This document shows, piece after piece, positions 28,952 through 39,018 of a DNA stretch of 64,000 bases. The translations under genes were made by a program, and so were the position numbers. The notes under the pieces were generated by a model that saw only the letters and a list, made by a program, of their open reading frames with translations, did no database searches and was not told the origin of the DNA. This stretch comes from JAEUKH01 sp964447205 (GTDB lineage Bacteria > Myxococcota_A > Polyangia > Polyangiales > Ga0077539), in contig CAYUSB010000015.1 in NCBI GenBank assembly GCA_964447205.1, forward strand, positions 110,725-174,724, given 5' to 3'. How positions within the stretch are numbered: position 1 is the stretch's first letter; each line of letters starts with the position of its first letter.

Positions 28952-30255
28952 CCGGCCCGGGACGAGACGGCCCCGCGGCCCTCCTCGGCCTCCTCGGCCT
29001 CCTCGGCTGCTCGACCCCCGCCGGGCCTCCCCCCCGCGACGCCTCTGTCGGCGACGTCGGCCCCTTCCTCGACATCGCGTCGGCCGCAGACACAGCCCCC
29101 GCGCCTCCGCCCCCGCCCCCGCCGAGCGAGCCCGGACGACACGCCGTCACGGTCGAGGAGACCCGCCAGGTCGTGCCCGGCCCCGGGCTCCCCCCGATGG
29201 CCATGGCCGGGACGAGCAACAACAACCTCGACGTGGTGCGCCACGGGGGCAGGGTCTACCTCGCGTGGCGCACGGCCCCCGATCACTTCGCCTCGAACCG
29301 CACGGAGATCTTCGTGGTGTCGAGCCCCGACGAGGTCGCGTGGACCTTCGAGGCCCGCTTCGCCGCCGAAACCGACCTGCGTGAGCCGCGGCTGTTGTCC
29401 TTCCACGGGGCCCTCACCCTCTACCTCGCCCGGCTCGGGACCGACCCCCTGGGGTTCGACCCCCAAGGGATGAGCCGAAGCACCCGCGGCGAGGACGGAC
29501 AATGGTCGGCCCTGACCCCATTCTACCGACCGGGGTTTATCCCCTGGCGCACCCGGGTCGAGGCCGGACGGGCCTACATGACGGCCTACCTCGGCGGAGA
29601 GAACATCTACCGCTTCAACGGCCTCCCCCTCCAGGTCGAGCTCCTCGGCTCGGACGACGGACAGACCTGGGCCCCGGTCGATCCCGCCCGACCCGTGGTG
29701 TACGAGGGCGGAGGGAGCGAGACCGACTTCACCCTCGGCCCCGACGGGACCCTCTTCGCCGTGATCCGCAACGAGGCCGGAGACGCCTCGGGGTGGGGTT
29801 CGCTCGTGTGCCGGGCCCCCGCGGGCGACCTCGCCCGATGGACCTGCCGTCACGACCCGCGCAAGTACGACTCGCCGTTGATGTTCTGGCAGGACGGCGA
29901 GGCGTACCTCGTGGGGCGTCGCCACGTCACCGAGGACGGGCGGTACGACCTCGGACAACGGAGCCGCCCCCACGCGGCCCAGTCGGTGGCCTACCAGGCG
30001 GCGTACGCCATCCGACCCAAACGATGCAGCCTCTGGCGCTACGTCCAGGCCGAGGACCGCATCGCGTACCTCCTCGACCTGCCCAGTCAGGGAGACACCT
30101 GCTTCGCGGGCATCCTCGACGGCCCGACCCCCGACACCCGCGTGATCTACAACTACTCCTCCCCCCTCGACGGCCCCGACCTCCCGTGGAACCGCGCCCA
30201 ACACGGCCCCACCCGCATCTACCGCCACGTCCTGCGCTTCGCCCCGCGGCCGTAG
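28948..30255 (+). CDS. Beta-propeller-like lipoprotein of unknown function
   Basis: 435 residues. The signal peptide contains a short LLG repeat (three 9-bp CTCCTCGGC units at 28981-29007) and ends in lipobox LLGC. A Pro/Ala linker follows, then a beta-rich region with repeated blade-like motifs (SSPDEVAWTFEARF, GSDDGQTWAPVD, SRSTRGEDGQWSALT) like sialidase or exo-glycosidase Asp-box repeats, and several Cys in the last third. It is probably an outer-membrane lipoprotein exposed to the periplasm or surface. No catalytic residues can be assigned. The start overlaps the upstream stop (ATGA). Confidence 0.7.
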   Translation: MTGPGRDGPAALLGLLGLLGCSTPAGPPPRDASVGDVGPFLDIASAADTAPAPPPPPPPSEPGRHAVTVEETRQVVPGPGLPPMAMAGTSNNNLDVVRHGGRVYLAWRTAPDHFASNRTEIFVVSSPDEVAWTFEARFAAETDLREPRLLSFHGALTLYLARLGTDPLGFDPQGMSRSTRGEDGQWSALTPFYRPGFIPWRTRVEAGRAYMTAYLGGENIYRFNGLPLQVELLGSDDGQTWAPVDPARPVVYEGGGSETDFTLGPDGTLFAVIRNEAGDASGWGSLVCRAPAGDLARWTCRHDPRKYDSPLMFWQDGEAYLVGRRHVTEDGRYDLGQRSRPHAAQSVAYQAAYAIRPKRCSLWRYVQAEDRIAYLLDLPSQGDTCFAGILDGPTPDTRVIYNYSSPLDGPDLPWNRAQHGPTRIYRHVLRFAPRP

Positions 30256-30304
30256 AGCACCGGCCCTGCGCACTTCCGCAGGGTCTCCGCGGGCCGCGGT
30301 GTAG

Positions 30305-30310
30305 TACCCT
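30305..30310 (+). promoter_or_regulatory. -10-like element of pncB
   Basis: TACCCT in GTACCCTCCCG, 14 nt before ATG 30325. There is no Shine-Dalgarno sequence. The block is almost identical to those before 28116 and 60263. Confidence 0.4.
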
Positions 30311-30324
30311 CCCGCGGCAACGCG

Positions 30325-31797
30325 ATGCGAAGCACGGTGCCGTTCTACCGCGAGCCCCTCGGGCTCCTGACCGACCTCTACCAGCTCACCATGGCCCAGG
30401 GGTATTGGCGCTCGGGCCACGCCGACCGCGAGGCGGTCTTCCACCTCTACTTCCGCAGGCTCCCCTTCCAGGGCGGATACGCCGTGGCCTGCGGCCTCGG
30501 GGCCGTGCTCGACTGGATCGCCTCCCTGCGCTTCACCCCCGACGACCTCGCCTACCTCGCCACCCTCCCGGGCAACGACGGGAGCCCCCTGTTCGCCGCG
30601 GACTTCCTCGCGTACCTCGGGGCCCTGGAGGTCACCCTCCACGTCGACGCGATCCCGGAGGGTACGCTGGCCTTCGCCCAGGAGCCCCTCGTGCGCGTCC
30701 AGGGGCCCCTCATCCAGTGCCAGCTCGTCGAGACGGCCCTCCTCACCTTCATCAACTTCCAGACCCTCATCGCCACCAAGGCCGCCCGCATCTGCGAGGC
30801 CGCCGGGGGCGACGAGGTCCTCGAGTTTGGACTGCGCCGGGCCCAAGGGCCCGACGGCGGGCTCAGCGCCTCCCGGGCCGCCTTCGTAGGCGGGGCCCAC
30901 GCCACCTCCAACGTCCTCGCCGGGCGCCTCTTCGGCATCCCCGTCAAGGGGACCCACGCCCACAGTTGGGTGATGTCCTTCGGCGACGAGGTCGAGGCCT
31001 TCCGGGCCTACGCCGAGGCCCTCCCCAACAACTGCGTCTTCCTCGTCGACACCTTCGACACCCTGGAGGGCGTACGCCGGGCCGCCGCGGAGGGCCTGCG
31101 CCTGAAGTCCCTCGGGCACCGCCTCGCGGGGGTCCGCCTCGACTCGGGCGACCTCGCGTACCTGTCCATCGAGGCCCGCAAGATCCTCGACGCCCACGGC
31201 CTGCACGACGCCGCCGTGGTCGCCAGCAACGACCTCGACGAGCACCTCGTCACCAGCCTCAAACACCAGGGGGCCGCCATCTCCGTGTGGGGCATCGGCA
31301 CGCGCCTCGTCACCGCCTCCGACCAGCCCGCCCTCGGGGGGGTCTACAAGCTCAGCGCCGTACGCGACCCCGGAGGCGACTGGCAGCACCGGGTGAAGGT
31401 GTCCGAGCAGCCCGCCAAGACCAGCACCCCGGGCATCCACCAGGTGCGACGCTTCGTACGCGACGGGGTCTTTGTGGCCGACATGATCTACGACGCCTCG
31501 ACCGACGGCCCGCCCGGCCACACGATGATCGACCCCTTCGATCCCACCCGACGCCGCACCTTCGCCGACGACCTCGGGCACCACGACCTGCTCGTGCCCG
31601 TCCTGCGCGGGGGAAGGCCCGTGTACACCCTGCCCGACCTGGTCGACACCCGCGCCCACGCCCGTACCCAGGTCGCCGCCCTGCACCCGGCCGTGCGCCG
31701 CCTCGATCACCCCCACGAGTACCCCGTGGGCCTCGAGGCCTCGCTCTACGCCCTGCGCACCCGCCTCGTGCTCGAAGCCCGGGGCCTCACGGAGTAA
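30325..31797 (+). CDS. pncB: Nicotinate phosphoribosyltransferase
   Basis: 490 residues, the expected length for the longer bacterial class. Motifs: the N-terminal LLTDLYQLTMAQGYW, substrate-binding FINFQTLIATKAARI, EFGLRRAQGPDGG, GTHAHSWVMSFGDE (catalytic His region), RLDSGDL, and WGIGTRLVTASDQPALGGVYKL. It converts nicotinate and PRPP to nicotinate mononucleotide in the NAD salvage (Preiss-Handler) pathway, helped by ATP hydrolysis. Cytoplasmic. The next gene, an amidase, starts 15 bp on, so the two may be co-transcribed; a nicotinamidase-like role for the amidase is not supported by its family. Confidence 0.95.
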   Translation: MRSTVPFYREPLGLLTDLYQLTMAQGYWRSGHADREAVFHLYFRRLPFQGGYAVACGLGAVLDWIASLRFTPDDLAYLATLPGNDGSPLFAADFLAYLGALEVTLHVDAIPEGTLAFAQEPLVRVQGPLIQCQLVETALLTFINFQTLIATKAARICEAAGGDEVLEFGLRRAQGPDGGLSASRAAFVGGAHATSNVLAGRLFGIPVKGTHAHSWVMSFGDEVEAFRAYAEALPNNCVFLVDTFDTLEGVRRAAAEGLRLKSLGHRLAGVRLDSGDLAYLSIEARKILDAHGLHDAAVVASNDLDEHLVTSLKHQGAAISVWGIGTRLVTASDQPALGGVYKLSAVRDPGGDWQHRVKVSEQPAKTSTPGIHQVRRFVRDGVFVADMIYDASTDGPPGHTMIDPFDPTRRRTFADDLGHHDLLVPVLRGGRPVYTLPDLVDTRAHARTQVAALHPAVRRLDHPHEYPVGLEASLYALRTRLVLEARGLTE

Positions 31798-31812
31798 GGA
31801 CCGCCACCGCCC

Positions 31813-33378
31813 ATGTCTGAAGCCCCCTGGAGCCTCTCCGCCACCGACCTCGCCGACCGCCTCCGCAGCGGGGCCCTGACCAGCCGGGCCGCCGTCGAGG
31901 CCCACCTCGCCCGCATCGACGTCCTCGACCCGCAGGTGCACGCCTTCACCACCGTCCTGGCCGCCGAGGCCCGGGCCGAAGCCGACGCCCGCGACGCCGA
32001 ACAGGCCCGGGGACGCATCCGTGGCCCCCTCCACGGGATGCCCGTCACGGTCAAAGAGTGCTTCGACATCGAAGGGCTCCCCACCACCCTGGGCCTCGGA
32101 TCGCGCCGCGACACCCGGGCTCGCCGCGACGCGGCGATGGTCACCATCCTGCGCGAGGCCGGGGCCGTGATCCTCGGGCGCACCAACCTCTCGCAGACGA
32201 TGCTGTTCGCCGAGAGCCGCAACCCCCTCTTCGGGCAGACCGCCAACCCCTTCTCGCGACTGCACTCCGCCGGGGGGTCGTCGGGAGGCGAGGCCGCCGC
32301 CGTGGCCGCGGGGATGAGCCCCCTCGGGCTCGGGACCGACATCGGCGGGAGCATCCGGTCGCCCGCGGGGTTTTGTGGGATCTGCGGGTTCAAGCCGACC
32401 CTCGACCGGTGGCCGATGCACGGGGTGGGCACGGTGCTCCGCGGCCAGGAGGCCGTGCGGTCGCAGTGTGGCCCCCTCGCCCGGACGGTGGGCGACCTGG
32501 CCCTGTATTTCGAGGCCCTCGACCCGGTGCGGATGAGCGCCCTCGACCCGCGGGTCCCGCCCCTGCCGTGGGTGTCCCATCGCACCGTCGACGTGTCGAC
32601 CCTGCGGGTGGGGTACTACACCGACGACGGGATGATCCCCGTCTCGCGGGCCGTCACCCGGGCCGTCGAGCGGGCCCGCGATGTCCTCCGGGCCCGGGGC
32701 CTCGTGGCCGTCCCCTTCACCCCGCCGGACGTCCCCGGGATGATGGAGCTCTACCTCCGGGCCGTCTCCGCCGACGGAGGGGCCGCCCTCGTGGCCGCCG
32801 TGGGCGACGACCCCCTCGACCCGAGCCTCCAGGCCCTGGCCCGGGTGGCCAACCTCTCGCCCCGGGTGCGGGGGGTCCTCACCCGGGCGGCGTCCCTCGC
32901 AGGACAAGACCGCACCGCCCGGCTCCTCGACAGCGTCGGAGAGAAGTCCGTGAGCGCCTACTGGGCCCTCGTCGACGCCCTGCGCGGGTACCGGGCCCGG
33001 ATGGTCGACGCCCTGCACCGGGCCCAGATCGACGTCGTGCTCTGCCCGACCTACACGACCCCCGCCCTGCCCCACGGGATGTCCAAGAACTTCACCCTCG
33101 CCTCCTCCCCCGCCATGGTGTGGAACGTCGTGCAGTTTCCCGCTGGGACCGTCCCCGTGACCCGGGTCCGCCCCGAGGAGACCGTACGGCCCCACCCCCG
33201 CGACCTCCTCGAGCGTCACGCCGCCCGGGTCGACGCCCAAAGCGAGGGGCTCCCCGTGTGCGTCCAGGTCGTCGCCCACCCCTGGCGCGACCACGAGGCC
33301 CTGGCCGTCATGGCCGCCCTCGAGTCCGCCCTGCACGGGGCCCCCGATTGCCCCCGCACCCCCGTTGATCCTAGATAA
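31813..33378 (+). CDS. Amidase signature family hydrolase
   Basis: 521 residues with the full amidase-signature catalytic triad: Lys81 (VTVKECFD), cis-Ser157 (GGSSGGE) and nucleophile Ser180 (GTDIGGSIR). The C-terminal half, including NVVQFPAGTVPVTRV and GLPVCVQVVA, resembles fatty-acid-amide-hydrolase-like and GatA-like members. It hydrolyses a carboxamide; the substrate is not predictable from sequence. No GatB or GatC is nearby, so it is not a tRNA amidotransferase. No signal peptide is present. Confidence 0.9.
   Translation: MSEAPWSLSATDLADRLRSGALTSRAAVEAHLARIDVLDPQVHAFTTVLAAEARAEADARDAEQARGRIRGPLHGMPVTVKECFDIEGLPTTLGLGSRRDTRARRDAAMVTILREAGAVILGRTNLSQTMLFAESRNPLFGQTANPFSRLHSAGGSSGGEAAAVAAGMSPLGLGTDIGGSIRSPAGFCGICGFKPTLDRWPMHGVGTVLRGQEAVRSQCGPLARTVGDLALYFEALDPVRMSALDPRVPPLPWVSHRTVDVSTLRVGYYTDDGMIPVSRAVTRAVERARDVLRARGLVAVPFTPPDVPGMMELYLRAVSADGGAALVAAVGDDPLDPSLQALARVANLSPRVRGVLTRAASLAGQDRTARLLDSVGEKSVSAYWALVDALRGYRARMVDALHRAQIDVVLCPTYTTPALPHGMSKNFTLASSPAMVWNVVQFPAGTVPVTRVRPEETVRPHPRDLLERHAARVDAQSEGLPVCVQVVAHPWRDHEALAVMAALESALHGAPDCPRTPVDPR
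33372..33377 (+). promoter_or_regulatory. -10-like element of the peroxidase-lipoprotein gene
   Basis: TAGATA overlapping the amidase stop codon, 11 nt before ATG 33389. There is no Shine-Dalgarno sequence. Confidence 0.3.
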
Positions 33379-33388
33379 CCCCCGCCCC

Positions 33389-35218
33389 ATGCGCCCCCCC
33401 GGCCTGCTCCTCTGCCTCGTCGCCACGTCAGTGTCCCTGGGATGCAGCCCAGGGCCCGCAGAGGGCCCACCCGGAGGCTCCGACGCCGCGGTCGATGTCT
33501 CCATCGACACCAGGCCTGGGGACGCTCCCACGGGCCCTCCCCGCTGCCGCAACGGGGTGGCCCTGCCCTATCCCGAGGGCTCCCCTCCCCTCGACGAGAG
33601 TCGGCCGCTGCCCGACCTGCCCTTCGCCCGCCCCGCCCCCGAGGGCCCGCTCAACCTGGCGACGCTGTACACCCCCTGCGCCACGGATCCCGGGCTCCTC
33701 GTGATCCGGGTGATGGCGGCCTGGTCGGGCCCCGCCCGCTGGCACGCCGCCCACACCGGACGCCTGCGGGCCCTGCCCGACGGAGCCCGGCTCACGCTCG
33801 TCGACCTGCTCGTGCGCGACGAGGACAACGCCCCCGCCACCCCCGAGGACCTCGGCCCGTGGAGGGCCCTGTACGACGTCCCCCCCGACGCCCTCGCGGT
33901 CGACCCCAGGTACTGGTTCCGGTCCCTCTTCTTCGGGGGCGGGCGCCTGCCGGTGGTCGTCCTGGTCGACCCCCGCACGATGCGCCCGATGCGCACCCTG
34001 GTGTCCCCCGACGCCCCCACCCTCGACGACGCCATCTCCGTGGCCTGGGCCCAACTCCGCGGAGGTCCGCGCCCGCCTCGGGTTCCGGTCGTGCGCACCG
34101 ACGGGCGGTTTACCCACGACCAGTGGGCTCAGATCGAGGCCATGGCCCGGCCCCTGGGCCCTCCTCCCGACCCCACCAACCGCTGGGCCGACGACCCCAA
34201 CGCGGCCCGCTTCGGGGCCCTCCTCTTCGACGACCGCGGCCTGTCCGGCCCCGGGACGGTCTCCTGCGCCACCTGCCACGACCCCTCCCGTGCCTGGGCC
34301 GACGCCCGGGGCCAGGGACTCGGCCTCGCTCCGGGCGATCGCAACACCCCCTCCACCCACCACGCCGCCCACATGCGCTGGCTCTTCTGGGACGGACGGG
34401 CCGACAGCCTGTGGTCGCAGGCCCTCGGGCCCCTCGAAAACCCCGTCGAAATGGACGGCTCCCGCCTGGCCGTGGCCCACCGCGTGACCACCGTCCACCG
34501 GGCCGACTACACCGCCGCCTTCGGCCCCCCGCCCGCCCTCGACGACCCCGCCCGCTTCCCCCCGGCCGGACGACCGGGCCAACCCGCCTGGGACGCCATG
34601 CGCCCCGACGACCAGACCACAGTCAACCGGATCTTCGTCAACATCGGCAAGGCCCTCGCCGCCTTCGAGCGCCTCCAGGTCGCCCCCGAGACCCCCTTCG
34701 ACCGGTATATCCAGGGCAGTTTCGAGGCAATGACCCCACGAGCCCGGGACGGACTACGCCGTTGGTTCGACTTTGGGTGCATCCAGTGCCATCATGGTCC
34801 GTTGTTGACCGATCAGGCCTTTCACAACATCGGGATGCCCACAGGACGGCGCGACGGGGCCCCCGACCTCGGCCGCCTGGAGGGCCTCGCGGCGTGGAGG
34901 ACCTCCGCCTTCCGAGCCGATGGGATGTTCAGCGACGCCCCGACCCACCGGCGGCTGCCCGAGGGTCTGCCCGAGCCCTGGATGCGCGGGGCCTTCCGGA
35001 CCCCACCCTTGCGCGGGGCGGCCTCCACGGGCCCCTGGGGTCACGGGGGCACCTTCGCCGACCTCACCGCGGTGATGCGGCACTACGCAACCCTGGTGGT
35101 GGCCCCGCCCCTGCCGGGCACCACGGGCGAGCTCGACCCGCACCTCGGGGCCTTCCACATGGACGCCGAGGCCCTCGGGAGCCTCGCCGACTTCCTCGGG
35201 GCCCTCAGCGTGCGGTAG
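33389..35218 (+). CDS. Thioredoxin-like/di-haem cytochrome c peroxidase fusion lipoprotein
   Basis: 609 residues. A signal peptide ends in lipobox VSLGC. Residues about 85-230 look like a thioredoxin fold (LLVIRVMAAWSGPARWHA, LPVVVLVDPRTM), but the CxxC is replaced by Ser-Gly-Pro-Ala, so it is redox-inactive. Residues about 250-609 are a MauG/CcpA-type di-haem peroxidase with CATCH at 293-297, CIQCH at 464-468, SPNTHHA-like TPSTHHAAHMRWLFWDGR, and FRTPPLRGAASTGPWGHGG. It is anchored in the periplasm and may reduce hydrogen peroxide or oxidise a protein substrate. The fusion is uncommon. Start ATG 33389 was chosen for the signal peptide. Confidence 0.85.
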   Translation: MRPPGLLLCLVATSVSLGCSPGPAEGPPGGSDAAVDVSIDTRPGDAPTGPPRCRNGVALPYPEGSPPLDESRPLPDLPFARPAPEGPLNLATLYTPCATDPGLLVIRVMAAWSGPARWHAAHTGRLRALPDGARLTLVDLLVRDEDNAPATPEDLGPWRALYDVPPDALAVDPRYWFRSLFFGGGRLPVVVLVDPRTMRPMRTLVSPDAPTLDDAISVAWAQLRGGPRPPRVPVVRTDGRFTHDQWAQIEAMARPLGPPPDPTNRWADDPNAARFGALLFDDRGLSGPGTVSCATCHDPSRAWADARGQGLGLAPGDRNTPSTHHAAHMRWLFWDGRADSLWSQALGPLENPVEMDGSRLAVAHRVTTVHRADYTAAFGPPPALDDPARFPPAGRPGQPAWDAMRPDDQTTVNRIFVNIGKALAAFERLQVAPETPFDRYIQGSFEAMTPRARDGLRRWFDFGCIQCHHGPLLTDQAFHNIGMPTGRRDGAPDLGRLEGLAAWRTSAFRADGMFSDAPTHRRLPEGLPEPWMRGAFRTPPLRGAASTGPWGHGGTFADLTAVMRHYATLVVAPPLPGTTGELDPHLGAFHMDAEALGSLADFLGALSVR

Positions 35219-35236
35219 GCCGCCGCCGTCAGGGCC

Positions 35237-36049
35237 TCACGGGGTCCCCACGGGATCAGGCGGGGTGGGGCTCGGCAGAGGGGGCGGACGGGGGGTGGTG
35301 GCCAGGGCGTCGGGAAGGAGCCCCGCGAGGTCGCCCACGACCACGTTGGCCTCGTCGGCGAAGACCGTCTCGCGCCCGTAGTAGGTGTACACCCGCACCC
35401 GTCGCCCGAGGGCGGGCGGGGTCATGTCGGGTTCGCGCCGCAGGGTGACCGGGCGGATGAGCTCGACCGCAGCCCGGATGTCGAGGGCCAGCTCTCGGGT
35501 GCGCCCCCCGACGGGCAGGTTGGCCCGCTGAATCCAGGCCGTGAGCATCCCCCGTCCGGGCCCGAGGACCACCGTAGGTCGGCCCCCCCGGAGCCGCGCG
35601 TACCGCACGGGGGCCCGCCCGCTGCGGCGGGTGATCCCCACCTCCTCGGTGCGCAGCTCGTACGACCGGATGTCCTCGACGGCCCCGGGATCGGGGGCCC
35701 CGGGCAGGGTCATCCGCTTCCAGGCCCGGAGGGGCAGGAGCCGGGCGTCGTACACGACCTCCACGTCGGACACGTTGAGGGGCCACTCCTGCCGCACCGT
35801 CATCACCCGCAGGCAGCCCCTGCGTTCGAACAAGAACCGCTCGCTGACCATCCGCTCCAGGGCCGTGGCCCCTGGACGCAAGTGCCCCGTGCCCAGGTTC
35901 TCCCGGGCGACCGGCGAACCCGCTGGGCAGGTGGGATAGGCCAGGGCCACCGGCCCATCGACGGCCACGTGTTTCTTGCGACACCCCGGTCCCCCGAGGG
36001 TGGTCAAGAAGACCCACGGCAAGGCCCAGGCGATACGAGGGAGGAACAT
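35237..36049 (-). CDS. Hypothetical lipoprotein at the end of the caa3 operon
   Basis: 270 residues from ATG 36049. The N-terminus is a signal peptide (MFLPRIAWALPWVFLTTLGG) ending PGC and followed by basic RKKH. The rest is beta-rich with no family recognised, containing two Cys in the first 100 residues and a Pro-rich C-terminus. An alternative in-frame ATG at 36088 would lengthen the protein by 13 residues and has GGAGGGG directly before it. It is 67 bp downstream of ctaF on the same strand, so it may be an accessory envelope protein of the oxidase operon. It is convergent with the peroxidase gene. Confidence 0.6.
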   Translation of the reverse strand: MFLPRIAWALPWVFLTTLGGPGCRKKHVAVDGPVALAYPTCPAGSPVARENLGTGHLRPGATALERMVSERFLFERRGCLRVMTVRQEWPLNVSDVEVVYDARLLPLRAWKRMTLPGAPDPGAVEDIRSYELRTEEVGITRRSGRAPVRYARLRGGRPTVVLGPGRGMLTAWIQRANLPVGGRTRELALDIRAAVELIRPVTLRREPDMTPPALGRRVRVYTYYGRETVFADEANVVVGDLAGLLPDALATTPRPPPLPSPTPPDPVGTP

Positions 36050-36116
36050 GGAAGACAGGACGATGGGGACGCCGACCGGGGCCGTCATCCCCTCCGACGG
36101 GGGGCGAAGACCCGGG

Positions 36117-36584
36117 TCAGTGATGGGCCGCGGCGGGGGCGGCCCCCGCGGCGGGAGCGGGAGGGGCGGGGGCGGCCGGGATCTGCAAACCGCCCGGGGC
36201 GATCTGCCCGGTGGACTCGAGGGTGCGCACCATGTTGGCGCGATCAACCGCGCCCCGGGTGTTGATGTCGTCGAGGGTCAAGACAATGAAGACCCCGAGG
36301 AAGACAAAGGCCGCCACGAACACCATGGCGTGAAAGGGCTTGTCCCACCACAGGTGCATGAAGAAGGTGGCCACGAGGGCGGCCTTGAGGGTGGCGATCC
36401 CGACGGCCACGATGTTGTTGGCCGGGCCGAGGTCGACGTACGACACGGCTACGGTCAAGACCGTGAGGAAGATCAGGGCCCCGAAGACGGCGACCATGAA
36501 GAGGACGGGGGTGACATGGGCGTGGACCTTGCCGTCGTCGGGGCCGTGCTCTGCGGAGTGGGAATCGTGCGTCGCGCTGCTCAT
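36117..36584 (-). CDS. ctaF: Cytochrome c oxidase subunit IV (caa3 CtaF type)
   Basis: 155 residues. There is a His-rich N-terminus, then three TM helices (VLFMVAVFGALIFLTVLTVA; NNIVAVGIATLKAALVATFFMHL; AMVFVAAFVFLGVFIVLTL) with the family motif KAALVATFFMHLWWDK, and an Ala/Pro-rich tail ending AHH. It is the small fourth subunit of haem-copper oxidases, needed for stability. Its ATG overlaps the ctaE stop by one base (TGATG). Confidence 0.92.
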   Translation of the reverse strand: MSSATHDSHSAEHGPDDGKVHAHVTPVLFMVAVFGALIFLTVLTVAVSYVDLGPANNIVAVGIATLKAALVATFFMHLWWDKPFHAMVFVAAFVFLGVFIVLTLDDINTRGAVDRANMVRTLESTGQIAPGGLQIPAAPAPPAPAAGAAPAAAHH

Positions 36585-37297
36585 CAGCCCACCAGGTACA
36601 GAAGGGGGAAGAGGTAGATCCACACGAGGTCGACGAGGTGCCAGTAGAGAGCCCCCATTTCGACCCGGGTGAAGTGCCCAGGGGTGACCTTGCCGTCGAG
36701 GTTGCTCTTGAGGGCCCAGATCAGGATGCCCATCCCAATGAGGACGTGCAATCCGTGGATGCCCGTCATCATGAAGTACAGGCCGAAGAACATGTGGGCC
36801 CGGTACGGCAGGACGTGCCCGTGGTGGGCAAACTGCTGGAGGTGGGCCTGGAAGTAGACCCCCGGGAGCAGCCCGTCGTGAAACTTGTGCCGGTACTCGA
36901 AGAACTTCACCACGAGGAAGATGCACGCGCAGAGGAGCGTGATGACCAGGTAGCGGGTCGTGCCCTTCTTGTCTCCCACCTGGGACTGCCGCACGGCCAG
37001 GGCCGCCGTGAGGCTGCTGAAGAGCAGGACCACGGTGTTGACGGCGCCCATGATCTTGTCGAGGCGCTCGTGGGCCTGGTGGAAGATGTCGGGCTCGTTG
37101 TTGCGCAGGATCGTGTAGGCCACGAAGAGGCCGCCGAGCATGAGGATCTCTGTGGCGATGAAGATCCACATGCCGAGCTTGGCAGATTCAAACTGCTGCG
37201 CGGGGGTGTCAAAGTGGTGCGCGAGGAACGGAGAGTGGTGCCCGTGTCCGTGGGCGCCCTCGCCGTGCTCTGCCGTCGTGGGGGAGGCCGTGCTCAT
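36584..37297 (-). CDS. ctaE: Cytochrome c oxidase subunit III
   Basis: 237 residues with five TM helices, as in short subunit III proteins. Motifs: KLGMWIFIATEILMLGGLF, FFEYRHKFHDGLLPG, FFGLYFMMTGIHGLHVLIG and YWHLVDLVWIYLFPLLYL, which match the core of COX3. The N-terminus is His-rich (HGHGHHSPFLAHHF), a feature shared with neighbouring subunits. It starts 8 bp after ctaD within the operon. Confidence 0.95.
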   Translation of the reverse strand: MSTASPTTAEHGEGAHGHGHHSPFLAHHFDTPAQQFESAKLGMWIFIATEILMLGGLFVAYTILRNNEPDIFHQAHERLDKIMGAVNTVVLLFSSLTAALAVRQSQVGDKKGTTRYLVITLLCACIFLVVKFFEYRHKFHDGLLPGVYFQAHLQQFAHHGHVLPYRAHMFFGLYFMMTGIHGLHVLIGMGILIWALKSNLDGKVTPGHFTRVEMGALYWHLVDLVWIYLFPLLYLVG

Positions 37298-37305
37298 GGC
37301 GACGC

Positions 37306-38988
<1,683 letters not shown>

Positions 38989-39018
38989 GTTCTTACCTTC
39001 GGGTTCCCTGGTGGCGTT

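Noticed and set aside
30325..33378. pncB plus amidase as a nicotinamide salvage pair
   Set aside because: The second gene is an amidase-signature enzyme, not an isochorismatase-type nicotinamidase, so adjacency alone does not support the pairing.
28651..33552. A 1633-residue minus-strand open frame across several plus-strand genes
   Set aside because: It is low-complexity Gly/Val/Glu/Asp-rich sequence produced by the GC-rich codon pattern of the recognisable genes on the other strand; no domain is visible.
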